Source: Luteimonas sp. MC1750
Lineage (GTDB): Bacteria; Pseudomonadota; Gammaproteobacteria; Xanthomonadales; Xanthomonadaceae
Assembly: GCF_016615955.1 (NCBI RefSeq)
Contig: NZ_CP067113.1
Location: 1,178,001-1,242,000 of the forward strand
Direction: 5' to 3'
Length of the DNA: 64,000 bases
The notes beneath the pieces are model-generated. The model saw only the letters and a list, made by a program, of their open reading frames with translations. It was not told the origin of the DNA and did not search any database. Positions within the stretch are counted from its first letter, which is position 1. Every line of letters starts with the position of its first letter. Of this stretch, positions 8,794 through 16,678 are shown one piece after another. Position numbers and translations under genes: made by a program.

Positions 8794-9816
8794 ATGCAAG
8801 GACACCTTCCGGGCCTGGACGGCCTGCGCGCGATCGCGGTCCTGATGGTCATCGTCGGACACGCGGCCGGCTTCCCCGGTTTCCCCGGCGCGGCGAGGTC
8901 ACTGCTGGTGGTGAACATCGCCCACCTGGGGGTGGCCGTCTTCTTCGTGCTCTCGGGATTCCTGATCACCACCCTGCTCATCGGCGAGCGCGCCAGGACC
9001 GGGCGGGTCTCGCTGGGCGCGTTCTACGCGCGGCGGACCGTGCGGATCTTCCCCGCCGCCTATGCCTACATCGCGGTCGTGGCGCTCGCGGCCTGGGCAG
9101 GGCAGGTGCGACTGCTGCCGGGCGACCTGCTGCACGCGCTGACCTACACGATGAACTACCACCACGACCGCGGCTGGGCGCTGGGCCACCTGTGGTCGCT
9201 CGCGGTCGAGGAGCAGTTCTACCTGCTCTGGCCACTGGTGTTCGTGCGTTCCGGCCGACGCGCGCTGTCGGTGGCCCTGCTGGTGCTCGCGCTGGCCCCG
9301 GTCGTGCGCACGCTGTCCTGGATCCTGCTCCCGGCCACGCGCGACGGCATGGACGAGGAGTTCCAGTTCGTCTGCGACTCGCTGGCCACCGGCTGTGCGA
9401 TGGCCCTGCTGGTCGACCGCGTCGGGCTGGCCAGGGCGGGCGCGTGGCTGCCGGCATGGACCGGGGTCGCGGCACCGCTGGCGACGCTGGTCGCGGCGCG
9501 GTTCATGGACTGGCCCTCGTTCCACCTGCCGCTCGGCGCCACCCTGGTCAACCTCGGCATCGCGACCACCGTCCTCTGGACAGTGACCCGTCCGTCCGGC
9601 CTGGCCGGACGCGTGCTCAATTCCCGCGCGGCCATGGTGCTCGGTTCGATGAGCTACTCGCTGTATCTCTGGCAGCAGCTGTTCCTGGATACCGAAGCCT
9701 GGCAGGGAATGCCGGCGCTGGTGCCGCGGCTGCTGCTGGTGCTGCTGGCGGCGGCCGCGAGCTACTACCTGCTCGAGCGGCCGCTGCTCGCGCTCCGGGC
9801 ACGGCTGCGCCGCTGA
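8794..9816 (+). CDS. Acyltransferase 3 family membrane protein (OafA/YrhL-like)
   Basis: 340 aa integral-membrane acyltransferase with about ten hydrophobic helices. Family hallmarks are the N-terminal LDGLRAIAVLMVIVGH with the motif His, FFVLSGFLITTLL (about residues 51-63), RRTVRIFPAAY, and LWSLAVEEQFYLLWPLVF. These proteins O-acylate sugars of LPS, EPS or peptidoglycan on the periplasmic side. Its nearness to the EPS locus and galE makes surface-sugar modification plausible, but the acceptor is unknown. The ATG at 8794 gives a start right before the first motif; longer readings have no homologous sequence. Confidence 0.85.
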   Translation: MQGHLPGLDGLRAIAVLMVIVGHAAGFPGFPGAARSLLVVNIAHLGVAVFFVLSGFLITTLLIGERARTGRVSLGAFYARRTVRIFPAAYAYIAVVALAAWAGQVRLLPGDLLHALTYTMNYHHDRGWALGHLWSLAVEEQFYLLWPLVFVRSGRRALSVALLVLALAPVVRTLSWILLPATRDGMDEEFQFVCDSLATGCAMALLVDRVGLARAGAWLPAWTGVAAPLATLVAARFMDWPSFHLPLGATLVNLGIATTVLWTVTRPSGLAGRVLNSRAAMVLGSMSYSLYLWQQLFLDTEAWQGMPALVPRLLLVLLAAAASYYLLERPLLALRARLRR

Positions 9817-9820
9817 GCGT

Positions 9821-9832
9821 TAGCATGGATCG
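9821..9832 (+). promoter_or_regulatory. -10-like hexamer 6 nt before sulP ATG
   Basis: TAGCAT at 9821-9826 is followed by GGATCG and then ATG at 9833. No Shine-Dalgarno lies upstream of the start, and the space between the acyltransferase stop and this ATG is only 16 nt, so transcription and translation may start at the same base. No -35 is evident. Confidence 0.42.
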
Positions 9833-11500
9833 ATGATCGCCCTCTTTGAAGCGAAGCGCGCTGGGCTCCTGCGCGCCGCGAACTGGCCGCGCAACCTCTC
9901 CGCCGGCCTGATCGTCGGCGTGGTCGCGCTGCCGCTGGCGATGGCCTTCGCGATCGCGTCGGGTGTGAAGCCGGAGCAGGGCCTGTACACGGCGATCATC
10001 GCCGGCATCACGGTGTCGCTGTTCGGCGGCTCGCGGGTGCAGATCGCCGGCCCGACGGGCGCCTTCATCGTGATCCTGGCCGGCGTGGTCGCGCAGTTCG
10101 GCGTCGGCGGCCTGCTGGCGGCCACGCTGATGGCCGGCGTGATCCTGGTCGCGATGGGACTGGCGCGCTTGGGCGGGGTGATCCGGTTCATCCCGGATCC
10201 GGTGATCGTCGGCTTCACCGCCGGCATCGCCGTGATCATCTGGGTCGGGCAGTGGCCGTACTTCTTCGGCCTGCCATCGCCGGGCGAGGGTCCGTTCTAC
10301 CTCAAGGCCTGGGGCCTGCTCGGCTCGTTCGGGCAGCTGCACGTGCCGACGGCGCTGCTCGGCCTGGGCAGCCTGGCGCTGGCGCTGGGCGGGCCGCGCA
10401 TCCCGGGCCTGTCGAAAGTCCCCGGACCCCTGCTGGCGATGGTGGTGGCCACCGTGGTGGTCATGGCGTTCGACCTGCCCGGCGTCGCCACCATCGAGTC
10501 GACCTTCGGCGCGATCCCGCGCGCGCTGCCGGCATTCGCGGTGCCCGCGCTCAGCTTCGACGTGGTCCTGCTGCTGCTGCCCGCGGCCTTCACCATCGCC
10601 ATGCTGGGCGCGATCGAGTCGCTGCTGTCGGCGGTGGTCGCCGACGGCATGGCGGGTACGAAGCACGACTCCAACCAGGAGCTGATCGGACAGGGCATCG
10701 CCAACATCGTCTCGCCGCTGTTTGGCGGCATCGCCGCGACCGGCGCGATCGCACGCACCGCCACCAACATCCGCAACGGTGGCAACGCGCCGATCGCCGG
10801 CGTCGTGCATGCGCTGGTGCTGGTCCTGATCCTGCTGGTGGTCGCGCCCTGGGCAGGCAAGGTGCCGCTGGCCGCGCTGGCGGCGATCCTGTTCGTGGTG
10901 GCGTGGAACATGAGCGAGGCGCCGCGCTTCATCCGCATGGTGCGCAGGGCGCCGACGGCCGACGCGGTGATCCTGCTGATCACCTTCGCGCTGACCATCC
11001 TCACCGACCTGGTGGTGGCGGTGAACATCGGCGTGATCCTGGCGATGCTGCAGTTCATGCGCCGCATGAGCGCGTCGGTCGACGTGGTGGAACAGGCGCC
11101 GGCGGGGCTGCGCGCGGAGCTGGCGAAGGCGGGCCTGGAAGCGCTGCCCGCCGACGTGGTGGTGTATTCCATCGACGGGCCGTTCTTCTTCGGCTCGGTC
11201 GATTCGCTGGAGCGCGCCCTGTCGTGGTCACGTCAGCCGCCGCGCTTCGTGGCGTTGCGCCTGGAGCGGGTGCCGTTCATCGATGCGACCGGGCTGAAGC
11301 GCCTGGAATCCACCATTAGTAACCTGCGCGCACGCGGTGTGCACGTGCTGCTCAACGGCGCGAACATGGCGGTGCTGCGCAAGCTGGTGCGCGCGGACGT
11401 CGTCAGCCGGGATATCCCCGGAAGCTATTTCACCGACCTGGCGGAGGCACTGCGCTACGTCGAAGGCCTGCGCGCCGCGGATGAGGACGCCCCCAGCTAG
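9833..11500 (+). CDS. SulP family inorganic anion transporter with STAS domain
   Basis: 555 aa. The N-terminal two thirds form the SLC26/SulP membrane domain with about 12-14 segments. Visible are the start motif NLSAGLIVGVVALPLAMAFA (about 20-39), SRVQIAGPTGAFIVILAG in the anion-site helix region, and the conserved stretch SVVADGMAGTKHDSNQELIG, which continues into GQGIANIVSPLFGG. The C-terminal 440-550 region is a STAS domain (DVVVYSIDGPFFFGSVDSLE, then VPFIDATGLKRLE). SulP proteins carry sulfate, bicarbonate or dicarboxylates; the substrate cannot be assigned here because no carbonic anhydrase or sulfate gene is adjacent. A REP doublet follows the gene. Confidence 0.9.
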   Translation: MIALFEAKRAGLLRAANWPRNLSAGLIVGVVALPLAMAFAIASGVKPEQGLYTAIIAGITVSLFGGSRVQIAGPTGAFIVILAGVVAQFGVGGLLAATLMAGVILVAMGLARLGGVIRFIPDPVIVGFTAGIAVIIWVGQWPYFFGLPSPGEGPFYLKAWGLLGSFGQLHVPTALLGLGSLALALGGPRIPGLSKVPGPLLAMVVATVVVMAFDLPGVATIESTFGAIPRALPAFAVPALSFDVVLLLLPAAFTIAMLGAIESLLSAVVADGMAGTKHDSNQELIGQGIANIVSPLFGGIAATGAIARTATNIRNGGNAPIAGVVHALVLVLILLVVAPWAGKVPLAALAAILFVVAWNMSEAPRFIRMVRRAPTADAVILLITFALTILTDLVVAVNIGVILAMLQFMRRMSASVDVVEQAPAGLRAELAKAGLEALPADVVVYSIDGPFFFGSVDSLERALSWSRQPPRFVALRLERVPFIDATGLKRLESTISNLRARGVHVLLNGANMAVLRKLVRADVVSRDIPGSYFTDLAEALRYVEGLRAADEDAPS

Positions 11501-11519
11501 CAGACGGCGCCATCGTCTT

Positions 11520-11584
11520 CTGTAGGAGCGGCTACAGCCGCGATTCGACGCGGGGCCGATCGCGGCTGTAGCCGCTCCTACAGA
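11520..11584. repeat. REP doublet (GTAGGAGCGGCT type)
   Basis: Two facing copies: CTGTAGGAGCGGCTACAGCC at 11520-11539 and GGCTGTAGCCGCTCCTACAG at 11564-11583. Together they can form a stem of more than 20 bp with a loop containing CGACGCGGGGC. It sits between the convergent sulP and phoH genes and may double as a transcription barrier. It is followed by a partial duplication of CTACAGAGGCAAGCT (two copies near 11579-11609). Confidence 0.85.
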
Positions 11585-11653
11585 GGCAAGCTACTACAGA
11601 GGCAAGCTCCGACGCAGGCAGGCCTCCCCGGAAGGTCGCTGCCCCTTGGGCCG

Positions 11654-13066
11654 TCAGAGCACCTCCGACGCGTAGTCGGCCAGCCGCGAGCGTTCACCGC
11701 GGCGCAGGGTGATGTGCGCGCTGTGCGCCCAGTGCTTGAAGCGGTCGACGGCGTAGGTGAGGCCCGAGGTGGTCTCGGTGAGGTAGGGCGTGTCGATCTG
11801 TTCGACGTTGCCGAGGCAGACGATCTTGGTGCCCGGACCGGCGCGCGTGATCAGCGTCTTCATCTGCTTGGGCGTCAGGTTCTGCGCCTCGTCGAGGATC
11901 AGCCAGCGGTCGAGCAGGGTGCGCCCGCGCATGAAGTTCATCGAACGGATCTTGATGCGCGAGGCCAGCAGGTCGTTGGTGGCCGCCCGGCCCCAGCTGC
12001 CGCCATCCTTGTTGCTGCTCGGCAGCAGCACTTCGAGGTTGTCGGTCAGCGCGCCCATCCAGGGCGTCATCTTTTCCTCCTCGGTGCCCGGCAGGAAGCC
12101 GATGTCCTCGCCGACGCTGATCGTCGCGCGGGTCATGATGATCTCGCGGTAGCGCTGCGCGTCCATGGTCTGCGCCAGGCCCGCGGCCAGCGCCAGCAGG
12201 GTCTTGCCGGTGCCGGCGGTGCCGAGCAGGGTGACGAAGTCGATCTCGGGATCCATCAGCGCGTTGAGCGCGAAGTTCTGTTCGCGGTTGCGGGCGACGA
12301 TGCCCCAGACCGCATGCTGGTGGCTGCGGTAGTCGTCGACGATCTGCAGCACCGCGCGCTCGCCCTCGACGGCGGCCACGCGGAATTCGGCTTCCTCGTC
12401 GCCGGGCAGGTAGAGGTACTGGTTGGGATGCCAGTCGTCGTCCTCGCCGCGGCGCACCTCGTAGTACGTGCGGCCCTTGTCGGTCCAGGACCGGAGGTCC
12501 TTGCCGTGGCGCTGCCAGAAGTCTTCGGGCAGCGCGGTGGCGCCGGTGTACAGGAGGCTGAAATCGTCGAGCGCGCGATCGTTCTCGTAGTCCTCGCTGG
12601 CGATTCCGGCGATCGCGGCCTTGATGCGCAGGTTGATGTCCTTGGAGACGAACACCACCGGCAGGTCGGCGCCGTCGTCTGCGCGCAGCGCGAGGATCGC
12701 GCCGAGGATGCGGTTGTCCGGGGCCACCGCGCCGAACGAGGTCTTGTCCTCCTTCGGCACGGTGGTCTGGAAGCGCAGCAGGCCACTCGAGCCCGCCCCG
12801 CGCAGCTGCAGCCCGCCGGGTCGTTCAAGCTTCAGGCCCGAGGCGATTCGGTCGGCGCCGTGGGCCTCGATCAGCTCGTTGATGAAGCGGCTGACCTGGC
12901 GCGCGTTGCGGCTGGCCTCCGAAGTCCCCTTCTTGCCGTTGTCCAGCTCCTCGATCACCTGCATCGGCAGGTAGACGTCGTGCTCCTCGAACTTGAACAG
13001 CGCGGTGGGGTCGTGCATCAGCACGTTGGTGTCGAGTACGTAGATCCGCTTGCCGTGGTTCATCAA
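11654..13066 (-). CDS. PhoH-family ATPase with N-terminal PIN domain
   Basis: 470 aa. Residues about 1-150 form a PIN ribonuclease-like domain (RIYVLDTNVLMHDP with the first acidic residue, VIEELDNGKKGTSEASRNAR, VFVSKDINLRIKA). Residues about 250-470 are the PhoH/RecA-like ATPase with Walker A GTAGTGKTLLAL (K288), then VGEDIGFLPGTEEEKM and LILDEAQNLTPKQMKTLITR. The PIN-PhoH fusion (PhoH2 type) has been linked to RNA helicase/ribonuclease activity in other bacteria. It is minus-strand, upstream of nothing co-directional at short range (118 nt separate it from bcp), and convergent with sulP. Confidence 0.9.
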   Translation of the reverse strand: MMNHGKRIYVLDTNVLMHDPTALFKFEEHDVYLPMQVIEELDNGKKGTSEASRNARQVSRFINELIEAHGADRIASGLKLERPGGLQLRGAGSSGLLRFQTTVPKEDKTSFGAVAPDNRILGAILALRADDGADLPVVFVSKDINLRIKAAIAGIASEDYENDRALDDFSLLYTGATALPEDFWQRHGKDLRSWTDKGRTYYEVRRGEDDDWHPNQYLYLPGDEEAEFRVAAVEGERAVLQIVDDYRSHQHAVWGIVARNREQNFALNALMDPEIDFVTLLGTAGTGKTLLALAAGLAQTMDAQRYREIIMTRATISVGEDIGFLPGTEEEKMTPWMGALTDNLEVLLPSSNKDGGSWGRAATNDLLASRIKIRSMNFMRGRTLLDRWLILDEAQNLTPKQMKTLITRAGPGTKIVCLGNVEQIDTPYLTETTSGLTYAVDRFKHWAHSAHITLRRGERSRLADYASEVL

Positions 13067-13183
13067 GGCCTCAGTCCGTGCGGGTGTGCGTGGCGAAGGG
13101 TGGCGCTGGAGCGTGTGTGTCCCACGCGAAGGCCGCCGCGGCCCGCGGGGCGGGGCGGCGCTGCGCGCGGGCAGGGCGGTGGA

Positions 13184-13663
13184 TCACCGGGTGCGGGCTT
13201 CCTTCAGCGCCTCGAGCACGGCGTCGACGTGGCCCGGAACGCGCACCTTGCGCCATGCGCGCGCGATGCGTCCCTCGGGGTCGATCAGGAAGGTGCTGCG
13301 TTCGATGCCCAGCACCTTGCGGCCGTACATGTTCTTCTCGCGGATCACGTCGAACGCGCGGCACAGCGCCTCGTCCGCATCGCTCACCAGCGGGAACGCG
13401 AAGCCCTGCTTCGCGCAGAAGTTGTCGTGCGACTTCACCGAGTCGCGCGACACGCCCAGCACGCCGGCGTCGAGCGCTTCGAACTCCGGCAGCAGCGCGT
13501 TGAAGTCCAGGCCCTCGGTGGTGCAGCCGGGCGTGGAGTCCTTGGGATAGAAGTAGAGGACCAGCCAGCGGCCGGCGTGGTCGGCAAGCGTCGCGGTCGC
13601 GCCGCCGGACAGCTGCAGCGGAAGCGCGAGGGTGGTGCGGTCGAGCGTGTCGCCTTCGTTCAT
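13184..13663 (-). CDS. bcp: Thioredoxin-dependent thiol peroxidase (BCP/PrxQ type)
   Basis: 159 aa cytoplasmic peroxiredoxin that reduces hydroperoxides with thioredoxin. The peroxidatic site is in YFYPKDSTPGCTTEGLDF with Cys47; the nearby resolving Cys of the E. coli type (five residues later) is absent, and Cys83 (NFCAKQGF) could serve instead as in PrxQ-alpha/beta variants. The Arg of the active site lies in GIERSTFLIDPEG. It is encoded 18 nt after gcvR on the same strand, the gcvR-bcp order known from E. coli. Confidence 0.9.
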   Translation of the reverse strand: MNEGDTLDRTTLALPLQLSGGATATLADHAGRWLVLYFYPKDSTPGCTTEGLDFNALLPEFEALDAGVLGVSRDSVKSHDNFCAKQGFAFPLVSDADEALCRAFDVIREKNMYGRKVLGIERSTFLIDPEGRIARAWRKVRVPGHVDAVLEALKEARTR

Positions 13664-13681
13664 TCGTCCCTTCGCCTGCGG

Positions 13682-14245
13682 TCAGAACTTCATCGGGTCC
13701 ATGATCGCGTCGAGATTGAGGTGGTCGCAGAACTCGAGGAAATCGTCGCGCAGCGCGGCGATGTGCATGTCCGCCGGCACGCCGATGGTGACCTGGGCCG
13801 AGAACATGTCGGCGCCGGTCTGCATGGCGCGGTAGCGCGAGCAGTGCAGGCTCTCGATGGTGATGCCCTGGCGATCGAAGAAGTCGGCCAGCTGGTACAG
13901 GATGCCGGGCTTGTCGGACGCCACGACCTCGACGATGTAGGGCAGCAGGTTGGACTGGATCGGCTTCGGACCGGTGCGGTACCAGACCAGCTTCAGGCCT
14001 TCCTCGCGCTCGAGCCGGGTCAGCATCGCCTCGAGCTTGGCCACCGCGTCCCAGGAACCGGTGGCCAGCGCCGTCACCGAGACGTCGCGGCCCACGGTCG
14101 ACAGCCGCGTATCCACCAGGTTGCAGCCGCTGTCGGCGATGCGCCGCGACACCGCCAGCAGGGGCGAGCGCGGGTGCGTCGTGTAGGCGTTGATGAGGAG
14201 GTGGTTCTCGGTCGGCGCGGGCCGGGATGTATCGGTGTCGGTCAA
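13682..14245 (-). CDS. gcvR: Glycine-cleavage regulator GcvR-like ACT protein
   Basis: 187 aa with two ACT domains (about 12-90 and 100-180): ENHLLINAYTTHPRSPLLAV at the start and VVASDKPGILYQLADFF in the second. GcvR proteins sense glycine and modulate the GcvA activator in E. coli; the role here is inferred from family and context. The start is uncertain. I use TTG at 14245, which gives a short N-terminus before the first ACT strand; a GTG at 14257 is also possible, and the ATG at 14341 would add unconserved Pro/Arg-rich sequence. It is divergent from dapA and upstream of bcp, matching the enteric gene order. Confidence 0.78.
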   Translation of the reverse strand: MTDTDTSRPAPTENHLLINAYTTHPRSPLLAVSRRIADSGCNLVDTRLSTVGRDVSVTALATGSWDAVAKLEAMLTRLEREEGLKLVWYRTGPKPIQSNLLPYIVEVVASDKPGILYQLADFFDRQGITIESLHCSRYRAMQTGADMFSAQVTIGVPADMHIAALRDDFLEFCDHLNLDAIMDPMKF

Positions 14246-14433
14246 AGCGGAGTCCACGGAGTGCGGTGGGGGCGCCGGTTGCCGGCTGCCGTGCGGCCCT
14301 GGACGCGGGCGCTGTCGCCGCCCTGAGGCTGCGGCCAGCATACTTGCCCGTGCTTCGAAGCCGCAAGTAAGATCACGGCAGCCGTGCGCCCGTCGCGCGG
14401 CACCCCCGCACGGCTTCCCAACGCAGGTCCAGC
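14246..14433. promoter_or_regulatory. Divergent intergenic region gcvR/dapA
   Basis: A 188-bp gap between the divergent starts. It should carry both promoters. The segment CTTGCCCGTGCTTCGAAGCC near 14344-14363 and AAGTAAGATC just after it are the most AT-rich parts and could be part of the dapA promoter, but I cannot name -35/-10 boxes with confidence. Confidence 0.35.
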
Positions 14434-15345
14434 TTGCATCTTTCCGGCAGCATCACCGCGCTGGCGACGCCGTTCACGGCCGCCGGCGACCTCGACATCG
14501 ACGCCTGGCTGCGCCTGGTCGACGCGCAGCTCGCGGGCGGTACCCAGGCGCTGGTCGTGGCCGGTTCCACCGGCGAGGCCGCCGCGCTCACGCCGCGCGA
14601 ATACGAAACGCTGCTGCGTGCCGCGGTCGGGCGGGTGGCCGGGCGCGTGCCCGTGGCCGCCGGCACCGGGCAGTCGGGAACCGCTCACACCATCGAGCGC
14701 ACGCGCCTGGCCGCCGCCTGTGGCGCCGACGCCGCCCTGGTGGTCACGCCGCCCTATGTGCGTCCGACCCAGGCCGGGCTGCTGGCGCATTACCGGGCGG
14801 TTGCGGACGACGGTGCGCTGCCGGTGATTCTCTACAACGTGCCGCCGCGCACCGGCTGCGACATGCAGCCCGGCACGGTTGCCGCGCTGGCCAACCACGA
14901 CGCCATCATCGGCATCAAGGAGGCGGTGGCCGACGAGGCGCGGATGCAGGCACTGCTGGAGCTGGCGGGCCCGGGCTTCGCGATCCTCGGCGGAGACGAC
15001 GCCACCGCCGGGCGCGCGATGCTCGCCGGCGCGGAGGGCCTGGTCTCGGTGGCCTCGAACGCCGCACCGGCCGCGTTCCGCCGCCTGTGCGACCTGGCGC
15101 GTGGTGGCGACGTCGATGGCTGCGCGGCCCACGCCGCGGCGATCACCGCGCTCGTGGAGTTCTGCGGCGTAGAATCCAATCCCATTCCAGTGAAGGCGCT
15201 GCTGGCGCGGCTCGGCTTCGGCCACGTCGACGGCATCCGCCTGCCGCTGCTGCCCCTGTCGGCGCAGCACGCGGCCACTGCCGACCGCATCGCCGGCGGC
15301 ATCGCGGCACTCGAACAGACCTGCCGCGACGCACTCGCGGCCTGA
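14434..15345 (+). CDS. dapA: 4-hydroxy-tetrahydrodipicolinate synthase
   Basis: 303 aa (beta/alpha)8-barrel aldolase that condenses pyruvate with aspartate semialdehyde in lysine and diaminopimelate synthesis. The Schiff-base Lys162 is in [10 protein letters not shown], Tyr134 in [12 protein letters not shown], and the substrate loop [11 protein letters not shown] lies at about 45-55. The start is a TTG (residues [13 protein letters not shown] follow), with GCAGGT a few nt upstream as a weak ribosome-binding site. No upstream ATG is available in frame without running into the divergent gcvR region. The bamC-like gene follows after 21 nt, the dapA-bamC pairing of gammaproteobacteria. Confidence 0.93.
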   Translation: MHLSGSITALATPFTAAGDLDIDAWLRLVDAQLAGGTQALVVAGSTGEAAALTPREYETLLRAAVGRVAGRVPVAAGTGQSGTAHTIERTRLAAACGADAALVVTPPYVRPTQAGLLAHYRAVADDGALPVILYNVPPRTGCDMQPGTVAALANHDAIIGIKEAVADEARMQALLELAGPGFAILGGDDATAGRAMLAGAEGLVSVASNAAPAAFRRLCDLARGGDVDGCAAHAAAITALVEFCGVESNPIPVKALLARLGFGHVDGIRLPLLPLSAQHAATADRIAGGIAALEQTCRDALAA

Positions 15346-15366
15346 CCGATCCAGCAGGAGACAGCT

Positions 15367-15888
15367 ATGCAGCCTTCCCGTTCCATGTTCCGCCCGGCGC
15401 TTGCCGTGGCCATCGCCGCGACCCTGGTCGCCACCGCCGGCTGCAGCTGGTTCCGCAAGGACACCGCGGTTTACGCCGCCGCCCCGCAGGACCGCCCGCT
15501 GGAAGTGCCGCCTGACCTCGACCGTCCGGACACCAGCTCGGCGATGGCCGTGCCCGCCACCGGCACCACCAGCGTGACCCGCTCGGGGATGACCGCGGCC
15601 GCCGCGACTCCGCAGGCGTCCAACGGCTTCACCGTGTCCGCGTCGCGCGACGAGACCTTCGGTCGCATCGAGCCGATCCTGGCCGGCATCGAAGGCGTGA
15701 CCGTGGTCAGCAAGGCCCAGCTGCTGGGCACTTACGACGTCGACGCCGGCGACAGCAAGTTCCTGGTGCGCGTCAGCCAGACCGACTCCGGCAGCTACGT
15801 CTCGGCGGTCGACCCGCGCGGCGTCGCGGCGACCGGCGAGCACGCGGTGCGGGTGATCGAGGCGCTGCGCGCGGCGCTGGCGCAGTAA
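15367..15888 (+). CDS. BamC/NlpB-like outer-membrane lipoprotein (short form)
   Basis: 173 aa lipoprotein. The signal peptide ends in lipobox ATAGC (Cys22) followed by SWFRK. The segment DRPLEVPPDLDRP at about 41-53 is the hallmark unstructured N-terminal segment by which BamC binds BamD. Only one helix-grip-like domain follows (about 85-170), so it is about half the length of E. coli BamC (about 344 aa). A role as accessory of the beta-barrel assembly machine is inferred from this motif and the position after dapA. AGGAG lies just before the ATG as ribosome-binding site, and a terminator follows at 15909. Confidence 0.78.
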   Translation: MQPSRSMFRPALAVAIAATLVATAGCSWFRKDTAVYAAAPQDRPLEVPPDLDRPDTSSAMAVPATGTTSVTRSGMTAAAATPQASNGFTVSASRDETFGRIEPILAGIEGVTVVSKAQLLGTYDVDAGDSKFLVRVSQTDSGSYVSAVDPRGVAATGEHAVRVIEALRAALAQ

Positions 15889-15908
15889 TCCCGCTCCCCT
15901 GGAACGCG

Positions 15909-15936
15909 AAAGGCGCGGCCCTGGCCGCGCCTTTTG
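15909..15936 (+). terminator. Rho-independent terminator after dapA-bamC
   Basis: GGCGCGGCC (15912-15920) pairs with GGCCGCGCC (15923-15931), followed by TTTT. It lies 21 nt after the bamC-like stop. Confidence 0.8.
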
Positions 15937-15967
15937 CATGTCCGGCCGGCCCGGAGCTGACGGCGTC

Positions 15968-16291
15968 TCAGCGCTCCAGCAGCGGCAGCTTGCCGGGCTT
16001 CCCGTCCCAGTCCTCGGCGCCGGGCAGCGGCTCCTGGCGGGTGGTGATCACCGGCCACTCCTTGGACAGCTCGGCGTTCAGGGCGACGAAGCCTTCCTGT
16101 CCGGCGGGCACGTCGTCCTCGGCATAGATCGCGTTGATCGGGCACTCGGGCTCGCACAGGGTGCAGTCGATGCACTCGTCGGGATCGATGACCAGGAAGT
16201 TCGGCCCTTCATGGAAGCAGTCCACCGGGCACACCTCGACGCAGTCGGTGTACTTGCACTTGATGCAGTTCTCGGTGACGACAAAGGGCAT
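15968..16291 (-). CDS. fdxA: 7Fe ferredoxin (FdxA type)
   Basis: 107 aa cytoplasmic ferredoxin. The N-terminal region has [18 protein letters not shown] (3Fe-4S/4Fe-4S cysteine spacing) and the second cluster motif [17 protein letters not shown], followed by a C-terminal extension ending in LPLLER. The length and pattern are those of the proteobacterial FdxA (Azotobacter FdI-like) ferredoxins, low-potential electron carriers whose partners are seldom known. It is monocistronic and convergent with the dapA operon. Confidence 0.93.
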   Translation of the reverse strand: MPFVVTENCIKCKYTDCVEVCPVDCFHEGPNFLVIDPDECIDCTLCEPECPINAIYAEDDVPAGQEGFVALNAELSKEWPVITTRQEPLPGAEDWDGKPGKLPLLER

Positions 16292-16412
16292 GGTTCGCTG
16301 GGCTCGCTGCGCGGGTTGTCCGGGGCGCGCATAGTGTAGCGCCGACGATGCGGATGATCCGCGCGGTCGTGGTCGCGGACCGACGGTCAGGGACTTGAGT
16401 CAGTGACCAGAA

Positions 16413-16450
16413 CGGACAGGGCCCGCGACGTCGCCGGCGCGGGCCCTGGG
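16413..16450 (-). terminator. Putative terminator of the tRNA-Glu gene
   Basis: CAGGGCCCGCG (16417-16427) and CGCGGGCCCTG (16438-16448) form an 11-bp perfect stem with a 10-nt loop. Read on the minus strand it comes directly after the tRNA 3' end and is followed by TCCGTTCT, a weak T-rich tail. Confidence 0.6.
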
Positions 16451-16454
16451 GATA

Positions 16455-16530
16455 TGGCGCTCCCTACGGGATTCGAACCCGTGTTTTAGCCTTGAGAGGG
16501 CCACGTCCTGGGCCTCTAGACGAAGGGAGC
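16455..16530 (-). tRNA. tRNA-Glu (anticodon CUC)
   Basis: Read on the minus strand: acceptor arm GCTCCCT pairs with AGGGAGC, discriminator G and encoded CCA at 16455-16457. D-arm region TCGTCTAGAGGCCCAGGACG, anticodon stem TGGCC/GGCTA with loop CTCTCAA giving anticodon CTC, T-arm with GGTTCGAATCCC. The body closely follows bacterial tRNA-Glu. A CUC anticodon reads GAG, the favoured Glu codon in this GC-rich genome. Confidence 0.92.
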
Positions 16531-16619
16531 AGTGGAGCGTGCCGTGCTGCCCGGGGGACTCCCGGAAGCGCGGCGCCGGCTGGACAACCGGCCCGCAAAG
16601 GCCATGCAGCCCTGCGAGC

Positions 16620-16634
16620 TTGCTAGTATAGCAA
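16620..16634. promoter_or_regulatory. Palindromic shared -10 region of tRNA-Glu and pcnB
   Basis: TTGCTA-GTA-TAGCAA is a perfect inverted repeat. Read forward it offers TAGTAT (16624-16629), about 50 nt before the pcnB ATG; read in reverse it offers the extended -10 TTGCTATACT (TATACT, complement of 16625-16630) for the tRNA. Both -10 boxes overlap, so only one polymerase could use the site at a time. Confidence 0.5.
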
Positions 16635-16678
16635 CGACAGGCTGCCGCTGGGCAACCCGAGCAGGTACTTTTTCGCAG

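Noticed and set aside
11579..11609. Attachment site from the duplicated CTACAGAGGCAAGCT
   Set aside because: Two close short copies beside a REP doublet with no integrase or mobile genes; simple local duplication is enough.
16532..16678. N-terminal extension of pcnB to 16532
   Set aside because: It starts 2 nt from the tRNA gene, crosses the palindromic promoter-like site and adds no family sequence.
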